Positions 1 to 12,500 of a DNA stretch of 64,000 nt are shown piece after piece. The number at the start of each line of letters is the position of its first letter. Within the stretch, counting starts at the first letter, position 1. The stretch comes from Riptortus pedestris. Lineage: Eukaryota; Arthropoda; Insecta; Hemiptera; Alydidae. The notes beneath the pieces were generated by a model that saw nothing but the letters and a program-made list of their open reading frames with translations, was not told the origin of the DNA and ran no database searches. The position numbers were made by a program, and so were the translations under genes. Where the stretch lies: the NCBI GenBank assembly GCA_019009955.1, contig CM032228.1:7966501-8030500 (forward strand), given 5' to 3'.

Positions 1-394
1 TACATATTTATCAAATGCTTAGATTTAGATGCATTTACTGACATGTTCAAGAATGCTGCGGTAGCAGAACCTCTTATTTTTAAAATTGAGCGCCATTCAG
101 TTCGTTGGATGTTGTAGCGGAGTGCTAGTACGGACAATAAAGTTCTGCCCCGACACTGTTAACCCTTCAGAACTCGCGTCAAAATGAGTGGCCTGAGAAC
201 TCGGGCGTGAGAATTTTTCTCACACCATCTATTTCCAACAAAAATAGTTGGTAAATAAAATATTTTCAAAAAAAAAATTATATTTATTATAAACATCAAA
301 TACTAATATAAAATAATAACATTATTCAAAATTTATCGTACAGGTATTCTGTTTTGAGGAAACATTATGTCAAGCAACTTAAAAAGCTACCTAA

Positions 395-653
395 CTAATT
401 AAAATTTTGTTCTCCACAAGAATGACATACAACAAAGGAATGTTCATTACAAACTGTTTTTCTACATGTTTGGCAACAATTTTTTGTATTTTCTCCTCGG
501 ACAATAGGCACAAAACTGCGACGGAGTACTAGAACCAGAATATGTGGGATTTTTCTCACCTGCAATCCTCTTCATTTTGTTTCTTTCTAATAGGAGCATG
601 GTGGTCAGTTGTGAACGGTTGATCAGGTGAGGTTTGATAAGTTCCAGAGCCAA
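395..653 (-). pseudogene. piggyBac transposase C-terminal relic
   Basis: The frame from 653 gives ELIKPHLINRSQL, then QFCAYCPRRK; after one frameshift near the end of that ORF the next frame reads NCCQTCRKTVCNEHS to a stop at 397-395. A Cys-rich C-terminus of this pattern is the zinc-binding tail of piggyBac transposases. The catalytic domain is absent. Host function is unlikely. Confidence 0.65.
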
Positions 654-680
654 GAAGCAGTTTTCGGTAAATCACCAAAG

Positions 681-819
681 CACTCGCTTGATGAGAAGAA
701 ATCTCGTATTAAAAAAAGAAAAAAAAAACTTCCACCAGAACTCGCTTGATGAGAAAAACACTCACAATAAACCAAAAAAACGTTGCGTCAGAACTCGCAC
801 TGTGAGAAAAACACTCACA
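681..819 (+). repeat. Three spaced repeats beside the piggyBac relic
   Basis: ACTCGCTTGATGAGAA near 681, CAGAACTCGCTTGATGAGAA near 736, and CAGAACTCGCACTGTGAGAA near 789, each followed by an A-rich run and CTCAC in the last two. A related motif with inverted GAGAA/TTCTC lies at 168-215. They may be subterminal repeats of the same transposon. Confidence 0.5.
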
Positions 820-954
820 CTTAACTTACTCCGGCTGATTAATTTTGTCCTGGCGACAGTCAGTTGATACTAATGATTGGGAGTCAAAGAGGGTGGTAAG
901 AGAGCTACAAGGTGTAGCTAGCACCAACCACATATAATAATAGATAGAACTTTT

Positions 955-1592
955 TTCTTCGGGGTGTGAGTATTTTGCTTGAGTTCTGGAGGGTTGTCAC
1001 CATCATGCGTTGGGCCAGTGAGGTGTACGTTTGCTGTTGGAGCGGATGTTCAGTGGTGGCAGTCCAGCACGCCTTAAGGAATCTCATTAATTCAGCCCTG
1101 TCCGGACCGGAAATCAATTGTTACGAGGGTCACCATGTTCTGACAAACTGCAAGTCCCGCACCCATTAGATCACCTGAAAACATTGAAGGCTTCAATGTG
1201 GCTATCAAGACAGTGTTCTGGAAACGAACATTCCTACTGCTCCATGAGTTGGACTTGGGGACTCTCGACTCCAACAAGACGGTGCACCGCACACACGTGT
1301 TGGTAAGAGCAACGATGACGGCTTTGAGAAAACACATACAGGGCCTCATCTCAATTATGGGCGATTTGGTGTGGCGGGCCCGCTCTCCCGATTTGGCCCC
1401 TAGTGATTATTTTGAAATCAAGTGTTTATGTGAACCGTCCACAAACATCCAAGAAGGCCAACATCCAGGAAGAAAGTGCCTACATAACTCCTGCTATACT
1501 GGCATGAGTCATGACAAACTTCAGAAATCGGTTTGCTCAGTGTATGGAGAATGGAGGATATCACCTACCTGACTTAATCTACCAAACTTTAT
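955..1592 (+). pseudogene. Transposase relic of the mariner/Tc1 superfamily (DUF4817 type)
   Basis: WRARSPDLAPSDYF is the D-x-x-S-P-D-L-x-P-x-D/x-F block before the last catalytic acid. A second frame continues ANIQEESAYITPAILA, then FRNRFAQCMENGGYHL, the usual C-terminus of this arthropod family. Several frameshifts and a missing middle show it is dead. Confidence 0.65.
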
Positions 1593-2010
1593 GCATGTGC
1601 CTATATTATAAAAAAAAAATACACATTTTCTGACTCATAGAATGGGTTTCATGAAGTTTTGAAAACAAGGAAGTTATGCTGCCACATCCGGTACTAACCA
1701 TACTAAAACCAGGGAAGAAAGATATTTCAGACAAAGCATTTACATTTAGATCTATATGGCTTCCGTTTTAAGCTAATTCCTGAAACGCTTAATATTGAGA
1801 TTAAGCCAAACATCTCTACAAAGCATTGACTAAATGCAACAATTATTTTCCATCACACCAGATATGTGTAAACTAGCAATACTCTACCAATTCATAAATA
1901 AAGAAATTATAAGCCCATCATGATATCTCAAAAACAAAGTGCTCTTAAAAGCACTGATCATCTCACCATGTATTCACTATTTCTATATATATATATATAC
2001 TCACACATAT

Positions 2011-2797
2011 AAAAAGTCCGTCACGCAGGGGCTTCGTAAACTAAGCAGATTTCCCAAGTGAAGTTTTACAATAGAGAAATCTGCATACTGGTAACACAAT
2101 ACCACCCTGATTAAATACAAACGGTAATGAGAAATCTGTCAGTTAATTAAAATAAATTTCCAACTGAAACGGCTTCTGAATTGTAAGAATAATTTATATT
2201 TTAATAACTCAAATTTTAGTAGTCCAAGAACTAAAGAAGGGGCGGGCGGATGAACAGAACGTATTTGCATAAATCTCACAAAGTAACGAAGGTAAGGTTA
2301 GAAACGACAGGTAAGGTTAGAAGAAGCTTCCACCTGAGCCGAGTAGTTACGGAAACGGTCGACCTAATCCGAACTATACCTGACCACAGACTTCATAAAA
2401 ATGCAAATATCTCGGTTAATATTCAAGATAGAGAATAAATGTATAGAACAATATTTATAGTAAATTTAATTTACAATAAGTTGGTTCTTTACAACTTTTT
2501 GATCCGACATATGGTAACGGAGATATTTCGAAAATCCCCCTTCCCACTGGTCCGATTTCAGCCGTTAACGAACTTGATCTGACTTTTTACATAAAACGTT
2601 TAAATATCGAGTTTGGTACTGATCAAACAAAAATTGCGACCGCTAGAGCGTTAACTGACAAATATATATAATTTTGAACGGATCTCATTTTCGTCATCTC
2701 CTGGGTATGATCGATGGACATTTGAAGAAAATTTTCGAAAATCGCGTCATAAGTACGACCTCGATAGCTGATTTCCCTTAAGGGAGATCTGCTAAAA
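2011..2797 (-). mobile_element. Helentron-like (HINE/DINE-1-type) element, copy 1
   Basis: Near full-length copy. On the plus strand it runs from AAAAAGTCCGTCACGCAGGG to GGGAGATCTGCTAAAA. Read on the minus strand it has a 5' AGCAGATTTCCC-type repeat and, at the 3' end, the inverted partner followed by a stem-loop. The central (TA)n is short here. Confidence 0.7.
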
Positions 2798-2996
2798 CAA
2801 ATAAATGGGCTGCCCCCATTTTGAGGGTACCCGTTTGGGTGGGTCAGCCAACTAGGGTATATAGGTAAAATAAAAAATTATTGCTTTTAAATGTTTTATA
2901 TATATGCATACATTTTTTTTGTACGGAATTCAATCGGATTTAATTAAATTTTGAGCTGGTGAGTGACTAGTTTTAGAGGACAGCTTATGTTGAGCT

Positions 2997-3203
2997 TTAT
3001 TTTATTTTATACAAATGATTGTTAATGATTCTAATGCTTTTCTTTAAAACTGATGTCGACATTTGGCATATTTCTTCAGTCTTGAGTCCATATTCTTGGA
3101 GTAAGTCGGCCGTTTTTTTTTGGGGATTACTCCTCTTGCCCCAAATAACAATACGTCGACGCTCTAATTTTGAACTTAATACTTTTCTTTCAGATCTCCC
3201 CAT
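2997..3203 (-). pseudogene. Possible LINE C-terminal fragment
   Basis: An open stretch of 68 codons (VIWGKRSNPQKKTADLLQEY, then SIRIINNHL) resembles in pattern the end of the RLE-type LINE at 5437-6163 (ARGMVPKRT ... GIISHHIF). Recognition is weak. Confidence 0.3.
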
Positions 3204-3960
3204 AAGGGAAATCAGCTAAAATCTGGTGATTAGAAGCAGGAGTGTACTGAGGCAATATTTGTAGAGCATCAGTAATTTTGCAAGATGGTTTCTATAACAT
3301 TTTTCGATCTTACTCAAAACAGCAGATACCTTGAATTTTACCTCGCTCTATACTCCCCCATTATTCCTAGTACAATTTCAGCCATTACCAGATATGATCT
3401 TTAGTGTTGAATGAAATAGTAAAAACTCGAATTTGGTATAGAGAACACATTACGAGGCAAGAACTTCAGATCATAACTGATGTCTTCAAACAGCGAATTT
3501 GCATGTATCTCACATAATAAAGGTCTCTTGAAAACAATATGCGGTATTTAAGCTTAGAATAAAAGTGGTTCATGATATAACAGTTTATTGTTAATATGGC
3601 ATGAACAGGAGTGGTGGTTTACTGAAGGCTGGGAATGAAAAAAATGTAAATATGTGGTTAATATTCAAGATAGAGAAAAAGTTTATAGAAATTTAAATTT
3701 TCAACAAGATAGTTTATGTACAATTTTTCTATTTGATTTATTAATGGAGTAATTTTGATTTTCAATAATAGAGGAATTTTCTCCCCCTCCCCTCAGTCCT
3801 ATTTTAGCCATTAACAAACTTGATCTTTAGTTTTAACATGAAACACTTTTATATATAGAGTTTGGTATTGATCGTATTAATATTGCAATTGCTAGAACAG
3901 TAACAGACAAATATTGTAGAAAATTACAATTAAAATAAGTTTGATTATATAACATTTTTC
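3190..3960 (-). repeat. Degenerate Helentron-like body
   Basis: Starts with an end fragment (GGGAAATCAGCTAAAA, 3207-3222). The interior blocks of the family follow in diverged form: GTTAATATTCAAGATAGAG near 3657, TTTTAGCCATTAACAAACTT near 3811, and AACAGTAACAGACAAATATT near 3895. Older and more diverged than copy 1. Confidence 0.5.
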
Positions 3961-4600
3961 AACCTTCCTCATAATAATGGGGAAACTTAGATTTTTTTAA
4001 AATTTTCACCCCTCATAATATACATATATAAATAAAAAATAAATTTCAATAGATTTTATTTTCATTACCTTCAGGTAGGATAGACAAATGATGACATTTT
4101 TCAAACATTCCAAGTTCAAGCAGATTTATATTAAGGAATCTTCTAATAAAATAGTGGATTTTATGATCATGTATTCTGCCTTAAGTATAATTTCCACAAA
4201 AAAATTGCTTACAATTAGATACCATCAAATTATATCTAATTTCAATACTGTTTGTATTCAGGTGTTTGGAGCACACAGGTTCTTCATGGGAACAGAATTG
4301 TCATCCTCCGAAACCTCTATTGGCCAGGCTTTACATTTTACCACCAACTCGATTCAAAAATCCATGGCTTTATATACATCGGAACTGGGATGAGGAACTT
4401 GGATTTGCCTTTCATGACATAGAGGCAAAGGAAATAAGTTCATAAAACTTATCTTGTAACATAACGTTTACTAATATAAAATTACAAATTTAATTGTGTT
4501 TTATCTCGACTATTTTAAATAATAATCTACTGGAAAGTAAATAATACTCAGTCTTAAACTGATCACAAAGAATAAGGAAAAAAGAGCTACTTCAAATACA
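3961..4600. other. AT-rich spacer beyond the UBR7 3' end
   Basis: About 640 bases with a chance open frame at 4088-4393. No recognisable protein, RNA or repeat. Confidence 0.4.
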
Positions 4601-4608
4601 ATAGAAGA

Positions 4609-4614
4609 TTTATT
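4609..4614 (-). terminator. Polyadenylation signal of UBR7
   Basis: AATAAA on the minus strand 53 bases after the UBR7 stop codon, the first such signal downstream. The short 3' UTR this implies is inferred. Confidence 0.6.
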
Positions 4615-4666
4615 AATGAAAACAGAAAAATGTGATGATCTGAACGTGGGATTTCTGTATAGTATC

Positions 4667-4821
4667 CTAATGACACGTGTAAGGAGGAGTTCCAACTTTT
4701 TGCCTCTTCTTAGCTTGCATATCGACAAAAAACTCGTCAATGTCTTCTTTTCTCACAACCTTCTTCTGCTGAACAAATTTTCCCAGGAACTCGCTTAAAC
4801 TTGACTTAAAGTCATTGTAAT
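4667..4821 (-). CDS. UBR7: UBR7 exon 12 (C-terminus and stop)
   Basis: Residues 382-432 and a TAG stop at 4669-4667. YNDFKSSLSEFL, VVRKEDIDEFF and a basic tail (AKKRQKVG) match the vertebrate C-terminus, where the basic run may be a nuclear localisation signal. The upstream intron is 3.1 kb and holds a LINE fragment and a mariner. Confidence 0.95.
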
Positions 4822-5081
4822 CTGAAACAGAAGAACATTAAATGTTAAAACTACATAGTTATTATACTTTTTTACATTGAGGTTTGTCATGAATGGTCAA
4901 ACGGATAGTTCTGCTCATTCCAAGCTTGTGGCATCTTCAATAATAATTCTAGTAAATATAATTCTTTATAATTTACAAATAATTTTTTTCAAAAATAAAT
5001 AGTTATATTTTAAAATAAATAAGACAATGTTTTTTCAAAATGTATACATGTGTTGGCTGGATATTGACTCTCAGGCCAAGG

Positions 5082-5179
<98 letters not shown>

Positions 5180-6518
5180 CGCTTTATTGTACAAATTTTT
5201 ATACAGTTTGTGGGGCTGCTCAATCACATTGAGATGCTGAAGCACACAGCAACTAAAGTCAATCCCTAGGACAACAGTAAAACAATACATATTGTATTTA
5301 GTCAGCTCAATAAGTAAAATATTAACTAAAATAAACACAGTCAGGACCCTAAAAGGTGAATGTCACTAGATATAAAATTAGAAACATCATTATTGTAATA
5401 ACATGATCTGTAATAAGATCACTGGTCAAAGCAAAATTAAAATATATGGTGGGAAATAATCCCTAAAGTATCAATAATGATACCCTCGACCAAGGTTTGC
5501 AGAACCTTCTTGTCTATTCCCACCTCGTCAAAAAATGTCTGGGTACGTTTAGGGACCATTCCTCGGGCACCAAACCACAAGCCTATCACCAGAAAATCCC
5601 GCTCCCCAAATGATTCCCTGAATTTTTTGGAGTAAAATTTAGTACATTTGTCGTAAATATTTTTCTTTTCCTGGTGGATCTTCTCCGCTTGATCAGGGTC
5701 GTTGCTCTCGTACCTTATCGTTGGGTCCAGGATGTAGGCATATTTACGATTCTCCTTGAAGGCAATGATGTCCGCGTACCTTGTTGAACCTGCGTCATCG
5801 ACAGCGTACACCTCTTCAAAGCATGTAAAATTCTTAGCTTTCATGAGCTCCATGATTTACTCGGTGATGTCGCCTCGTGATCAGCAACATGTTATGTGGA
5901 CAATTCCCGACCACATGGGCCGGTGTTTCGGTCTCCCTGCCACACCTTCGACAGAGGGGTCCAACATCCGCTGACTTCGAGACAACTCCTGGAACACCAC
6001 GCAATGGGGCGTAGTTTATATTAAGTTTGACAGAGTTCGTCCATTCTGAAGCAGAGAGCGACTGTTTCTCGGTCATATGCTTGTTCAGTCCTGCGTTTTC
6101 TTTAAAATGGTGGACTCCAACACCCTGCCCCACGACTTTACTACTGAACGGACTTACATACATTTGCTCTATGGCTACAGACTACTAACAGACCAAAGAA
6201 AAGAATTTAAAACGGAATTAAAATGCAGACAAGATAATTGGCCTATTGAGGGAAAAAAAAATTATTTTATAAACAATTAAAAAAATATGCTGAAGAAATG
6301 TATAACTTCCTGAGTATTTATTATTTATTCATCATTGAAACCGAAATTTGTTTTTCTCTTCTCTTTTTCTTGTAAATCATTTTATTTTATTCTCAGTTAA
6401 AAAAATGTTATTCTGTATCAAGCACACATTATGTACAAATGGATGTACGAATGGACGCCTAATAAACTCCCTTCCTGTAGGGTTACTTCTGGAAGGAAAT
6501 AAATAAATAAATAAATAT

Positions 6519-6565
<47 letters not shown>

Positions 6566-9500
6566 GTAGTAAGGCCCATAAGTTTCCGGCCTGTCCTGCT
6601 TGCCCTCCTTCAAATGTGCCGGGACCTGCACGCCTATGCAGGTCCATGCCTGCTCACTCCATACCCATCGTCCGCACTTCCTCAGTCTTGTCAGTCAGTG
6701 TCCAGCCTTAAAGGAAACTCCCCATTTTTACAATGATTAAACTGGAGTACCGTGCGGTAATTAAATTCTTTTGTAAAGAGGGTCTTACTCCTGCGCAAAT
6801 TAAACAGCGCTTGGATTGTGCATACAAGCAGTCCTCCCCCTTGTATTCCACAGTGAAAGAATGGGCAAAATTATTTGAGTTAGGGAGACATAGTCTAGAA
6901 GATGACCCACGTCCCGGTCGCCCACTGGAAGCTGTCATTTCTGAAACAATCCAACTTGTGGAATCTGAATTGCTGTCTGACCGACGACTGAAAACCAAGG
7001 AAATAGCAGGGAGGATGGGGCTTTCAAAAACAAGTGTTTTGAGGATCATCAAAGAACATTTGCATATGAACAAGGTTAGTGCAAGATGGATTCCAAAAAT
7101 TCTTTCAGCTCATCAAAAACAGGAACGAGTTCACTGCTGCAATGATTTTTACGCGAGTATTATGCCGACCCAAAGAATTTTTTGGACTCAATTGTAACTG
7201 GGGATGAGACAATGGTTCTATATTATGACCCACTCAGCAAAAGAGAGTCCATGGAATGGAGAAGACCAGGAGAAGCGCCTCCTTTAAAGGCAAAAGTCAC
7301 GCAGTCAACAAAAAAGATAATGGATTTGGGACTGTAAAGGAATACTATTGATAGATCTTAAAGAAAGGAATACCACAATGAATGGTGAGTATTATGCAGC
7401 CCTACTTCACCGGTTACGAATATATTGAAAAACAGTAAAACCAGTTTTTTTCTTTCACCTTTCCTTCTATCCCAGGCCGGAAACTTTTGGACCTTACTAC
7501 GTACATATAAATATATATTATATAATTTTGAATGTACCTCATTTTCATAATCTCCAAGGTAAGGATTGATGGAATGTTGAGGAATGTTTTTGAATCTCAT
7601 GCCATGAGTAAAACCTCAATTGCCCTGAAGGGAAATCGGCTATTGAGGTTGTATTGATGATGCAATTTATGAAAAAGTTCCTCAATTGTCCATCAATCCT
7701 AGCCAACCAAGAGTTACAAAAATGAGGAATATTACTCTCATTGAACTTTTACATTATGAGGCAAATGCTAATGAGTGATGCACATAGGAAATCGGCTTAG
7801 TTAACGCAGTCCCTGCGTGGCTGGTTTTATTTTAGTTAGTGTAATGTTTAGGAACAAAAAATGCCCCAAATTAATTATGAAAGATCCAAGTAGAGAGTGA
7901 AATAGAGTAAGAAGATAAAACAATCGTAACTCACTCTGAATAACTTCTGCTTGTTGGAACCTATTTAACTTAGCCAATTCTTTCATTCCTTCTTCATAGC
8001 GGCTTTTCTCAATCGTTTCTGCTGTTTGTTTACCCTTCTCTTCGTACGCTTGAACTGTGTCAGACTCATCTAATATCCACGCAACATTTAGATCTGCATA
8101 TAAATTCTGCAAATAAAAAATGGTAACAGGAATGATTATATAAATTGGCATATTAGAAATATAATAGAAGTAAGGGTAAGTCAGAAAGCAAGAAAGTACA
8201 AACAGTTGGCTTAATATTTGAGTTATGAAGAAGTGTACTAAGTGTAGGGTACAATTGTAAAGCTTCAACTGTTTTCATGGAAAGAAACTTTTATTCTTAC
8301 ATGGTTCAATATACTATCAATGATTATGAATTTTATGGTCTAAGCTTTGAAGAAAAAACGTATACAAGATATATGTATTATAAAAATATTGAGCACAGCG
8401 AAGCCTTATATATCAACTATTTTATTATTGGAATATCCCGGGCAACACCAGGTACCTTTAGCTAGTGTGAGTGTGTGTGTATACAAAATTTTGATCAGAC
8501 CTTATTTTTGTCATGCCTAGGTAGGAAATAATGAAACCTGAGGGAATTTGTGCCATGAGTGCTACCTTAAGGGAAATCTGCTAATATAAAAATGAATCTC
8601 CATTCATGGCATCATGCGTGAAAAGCTGGACCAATTTCACTAATAATTTTTTGTTTTTTTTCTATTGTCAGGAGATAGTTCTTATGGTAGAAAAAATTAA
8701 GAAAGTTGTGCAAAACATTAGAAAACTTAATGACCACAATAACTTTTCTAATGCCTAAAATAATATTGCAATACTTCGTTTCCGATTGGTTTTTAGACAA
8801 GCATGTTCATAACACAAGGTACTTATTTTGTTTTTAAGAGTAAATTTTGTTATATACACTTTTGTCGTATAACAAAGCATAAAATCTGTAAAATATGATA
8901 TATGCTAAAATCTATAAGGGGAGTGAACAATTTTATTGGGCACAAAAGACTGAACCGAATTAAACAAAACTGTATGTGAAATAGCATTAACTCCTGAATG
9001 ATTATAAGCTGTACCAACATTTCTTATTATTATTATTTATTAGCATCCACTTGTTGATACTATGGTTAATTGGGACGAGTTATCCTAAGGAAACCATAAT
9101 TTTCTAGCCTGGGTAGGACAAGGATTTTATTTAGTGAGTTCGTCACTAAATAAATTCCTTTCTGCCCAGGTGAACGGGCCATTCTAGGTTTGCCATGTGA
9201 ACCTAAGGCCAATGCTTTAACTCACATGGCTAACCCATGCCCCATCCCAACATTTCTAGAGACGAGCAGAAGTGGGGATTATAAGGCAAACCTCAAATGA
9301 AAAATCACAATATTTTGTTTCCTATTGGTCCTATTGGCAAACATGCACAAAACAGAAGGTGTTTATTTTGTTATTAAGAGTAACTTTTATTATATACACT
9401 TTTGTTGTATAACAAAGCATAAATGAGATATATGCTAAAATTTATAATGAGTGAACAATTTTATTTGGCAAGCTGTGGTCCCCATGAGGCTACGAGTATT

Positions 9501-12500
9501 AGAGTATTAAATAATTAAAACGCTTACACTAATTAATAAATTAGCTTATATTTTCAATAAACATTATTTGAAACTTGTATGTACCTTACAACTGGAACAG
9601 GAACAAAGTGACGAACGTAAGTTAGAAGACCAAAATGTAGCACTACCAGGAACTCTGTCGGATACTTCTTTTGTATTTTCTAATCTACACGACTCTGAAA
9701 GCAAAGAAAATAAATATATAGCTCACAACTCAAAATATTAGCAATACTGGGCATGTTGGAGATAATAATCCAACAAATACCTTTCGATTCTAAGGATGGT
9801 TTATCAGAAGGCGGAGATGTTCCGTTTACACAAGCATTCTGGGGAAAAAACATAACACATTTTAAAATGTTTTATTCAAAAATAGCATCCAGAAACAATG
9901 AATAAAGAGACACAATAATCTTTGTATAAATAGATGAATCTCTGTTTTTAAGCATTCCTATACAATTCACCCAACTGCCATGAAACATAGAATTTTTTTT
10001 CGCATGGCAGAGAAGAATTTTGGATTACTACAAATTTCTGCAATGATGGGTAATAGAGAAGGGAAATTAAACAACATAACATTTCATTCTTTGTTGAATT
10101 TCTGGAAAATATGCACACGAGAGAAGATGCCATTTTGTAACGATGAATAATGACTATCATATCATATTTAGCTTCATGATAATTTATAGTAGAAAATGCA
10201 CTAAACGCCGTAACAGGAGTTTACATCTTTTGTCTGAGAAACATTTGATAGTACATATCATCTTTACCTTTTAGCCCATTGACTCAAAATAACTTATATT
10301 AAATTGGATAAGAATAAATAAAAAAAAGTCCGTCACGCAGGGGCTGCGTAAACTAAGCAGATTTCCCTCGTCAAGATTAATAATAGATAAATCTACATAC
10401 TGGTAACACAACGCCGCCATGAATATTAAATGAAAATGAAGTGTTTCATTAAATAACAGCTTATTATTAATATGACACTAGTAGGAGTGGGAGTTTACTG
10501 AAAGCAGAAAACTATAAAATCAAATATCCCGGTTAATACTTAGTATACGGAAAATATGTATAGAACAATATTTATAGTGAATTTAATTTGCAATAAGAAT
10601 TGAAAATCGTGTCATGATTTCCTTTAAGGGAAATCTGCTAAAATCCTTAATTTTATTCATATGAAATAGACTTTATGTATAAAAGTAGAGATTGATACAT
10701 TAATTTATTACATCTGATGCAAAAACTATAATATATTTAGTGATGAAAAGGGTACTTAAATAGCAATTATTTTACAGTGATATCGCTATTTTTTATCCCT
10801 CCAAAAACCAATGCTTTGAGATGAAGACATTACTTCTTTATGACAGTAAAACAGGTTATATTTTAGACTACCGGCGTCATCTGTCATTGACTGGTTGAAA
10901 TAGTAGAACTGGTTTCGCTTGGGAATTTAAAGATTGGATCAATGTAAGCACTAAATAATTCCTTATTCCCATCAAATTACAGTCATATTACAGTTTTAAG
11001 CAATGAGCATGGAATGGCTATTGAACGAATACTGGCTGTCATTCTTGGGTTGAAATAAATCTTAGTTGCTAGTCAAAATATATTAATTGCATCATCTTAA
11101 CATTCGGAGGAAAAATATGATAAAATTCTTTTCAGGCATTCTGTTGCAATTCTATGGAAGTTTGTATTCAGTGATGACTGAAGTTGGAAGTAATTAGTAT
11201 ATTACTAATGTAAGTAAACTGTGATGCCCATCGGTGAACCCATTAGGGTTGAAATAGAAGTAGTTTTCTAGCAAATATAATTAATGATATTCCAAACAAA
11301 CCCACACACCTACATCTTACTAGCAAACATTATAGAAAATCAAAACATTAACAAGGTTGGTTCTACAACATTTTAGGGGCTCAGGTTACCCATATGAGTT
11401 AAAGCATTGACCTTAATCTCACATGGTAAACTTAGAGTGGCGAGTTTGATTCTCGCCTGGGCAAAGGAAATTATTTAGTGACGAAATTCATTAAGTAACA
11501 TCCTAAATCCCACCCTGGCTAGAAAGGGTGGCAACCTGTAGATAACCCGTCCCAATTAGCCTGAGTTGCTAAAAAGTGGGCGTTAATAAATAATAATAAA
11601 ATACAACATTTTATGATCTGACTCAAATAACGGAGATATTTTGAATTTTCTAATAACCCCCACTCTAAACCATCACCATTCCAGGTCAAATTTCAGTCCA
11701 AAACAAAGATGATCTTTAGTGTTGACTGAAACGGCTAAATATCGAGCATGGTACTGATCAAATAAACATTTTTGAGTAATGAACAAAAAATGTTAAATGA
11801 TGACATCATCACAAGACGTATTTGCATGAGCCTCACTAAGTAATAGTTCAATGGAAACCATATTTGCTCTTTCAGAATAAAGTGGTTCATGATATAACAG
11901 CTTATAGTTAATATGACATGAGGAGGGGTTTACTGATACGAAAACTAAAATATGGAAATATTTCGGTTAATTTTCAATATAGAGAAAACACGTATATAAC
12001 AACATTTATAGAACATTACATTGGCAATAAGATTGATTTTATATAATTTTTCATTTTGACTGGAGATATTTCAAATTCTCCCTCTCTAAACACCCCTATC
12101 CACTTGTCTGATTTTAGCCGTTAACAAACATTGTCAGTTGTGAGCCGTCTAGAGCTCACTAAAATAGGTTTGCTCAAGATAAGCTGAGAATGTTTACCTT
12201 ATTCCCGTTTGTAAAATTCTATAAGATGTTTGTTTGGATTTTTAGAAATATATAAACCACACAATAGTGTCAAAAAACATGAAATACATACCTCAGCAAC
12301 ATTTTTGATGGCGTCATCATTAGACGTTGAGCTAGCTTCTGGTGCTTTATTTATTTCACTTTCGTTTGCTGTTAAATTAAATGATCTAATTAAAAATAAA
12401 TAATTACAAAAATGCTGGAGCCAATTTCATTCTCACAATAGTTTAAACTATTCTAATAAGATGCTTACATATTCTCATTTATTTCAGACTTAACATTCGC

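Noticed and set aside
2011..2797. Family as a classical TIR MITE
   Set aside because: The inverted repeats are asymmetric: terminal at one end, about 30 bases inside at the other and followed by a stem-loop, and no consistent target duplication is visible.
5040..5338. Frames of YIYIY and RERER residues on both strands
   Set aside because: Translation of (TA)n and (GA)n microsatellites.
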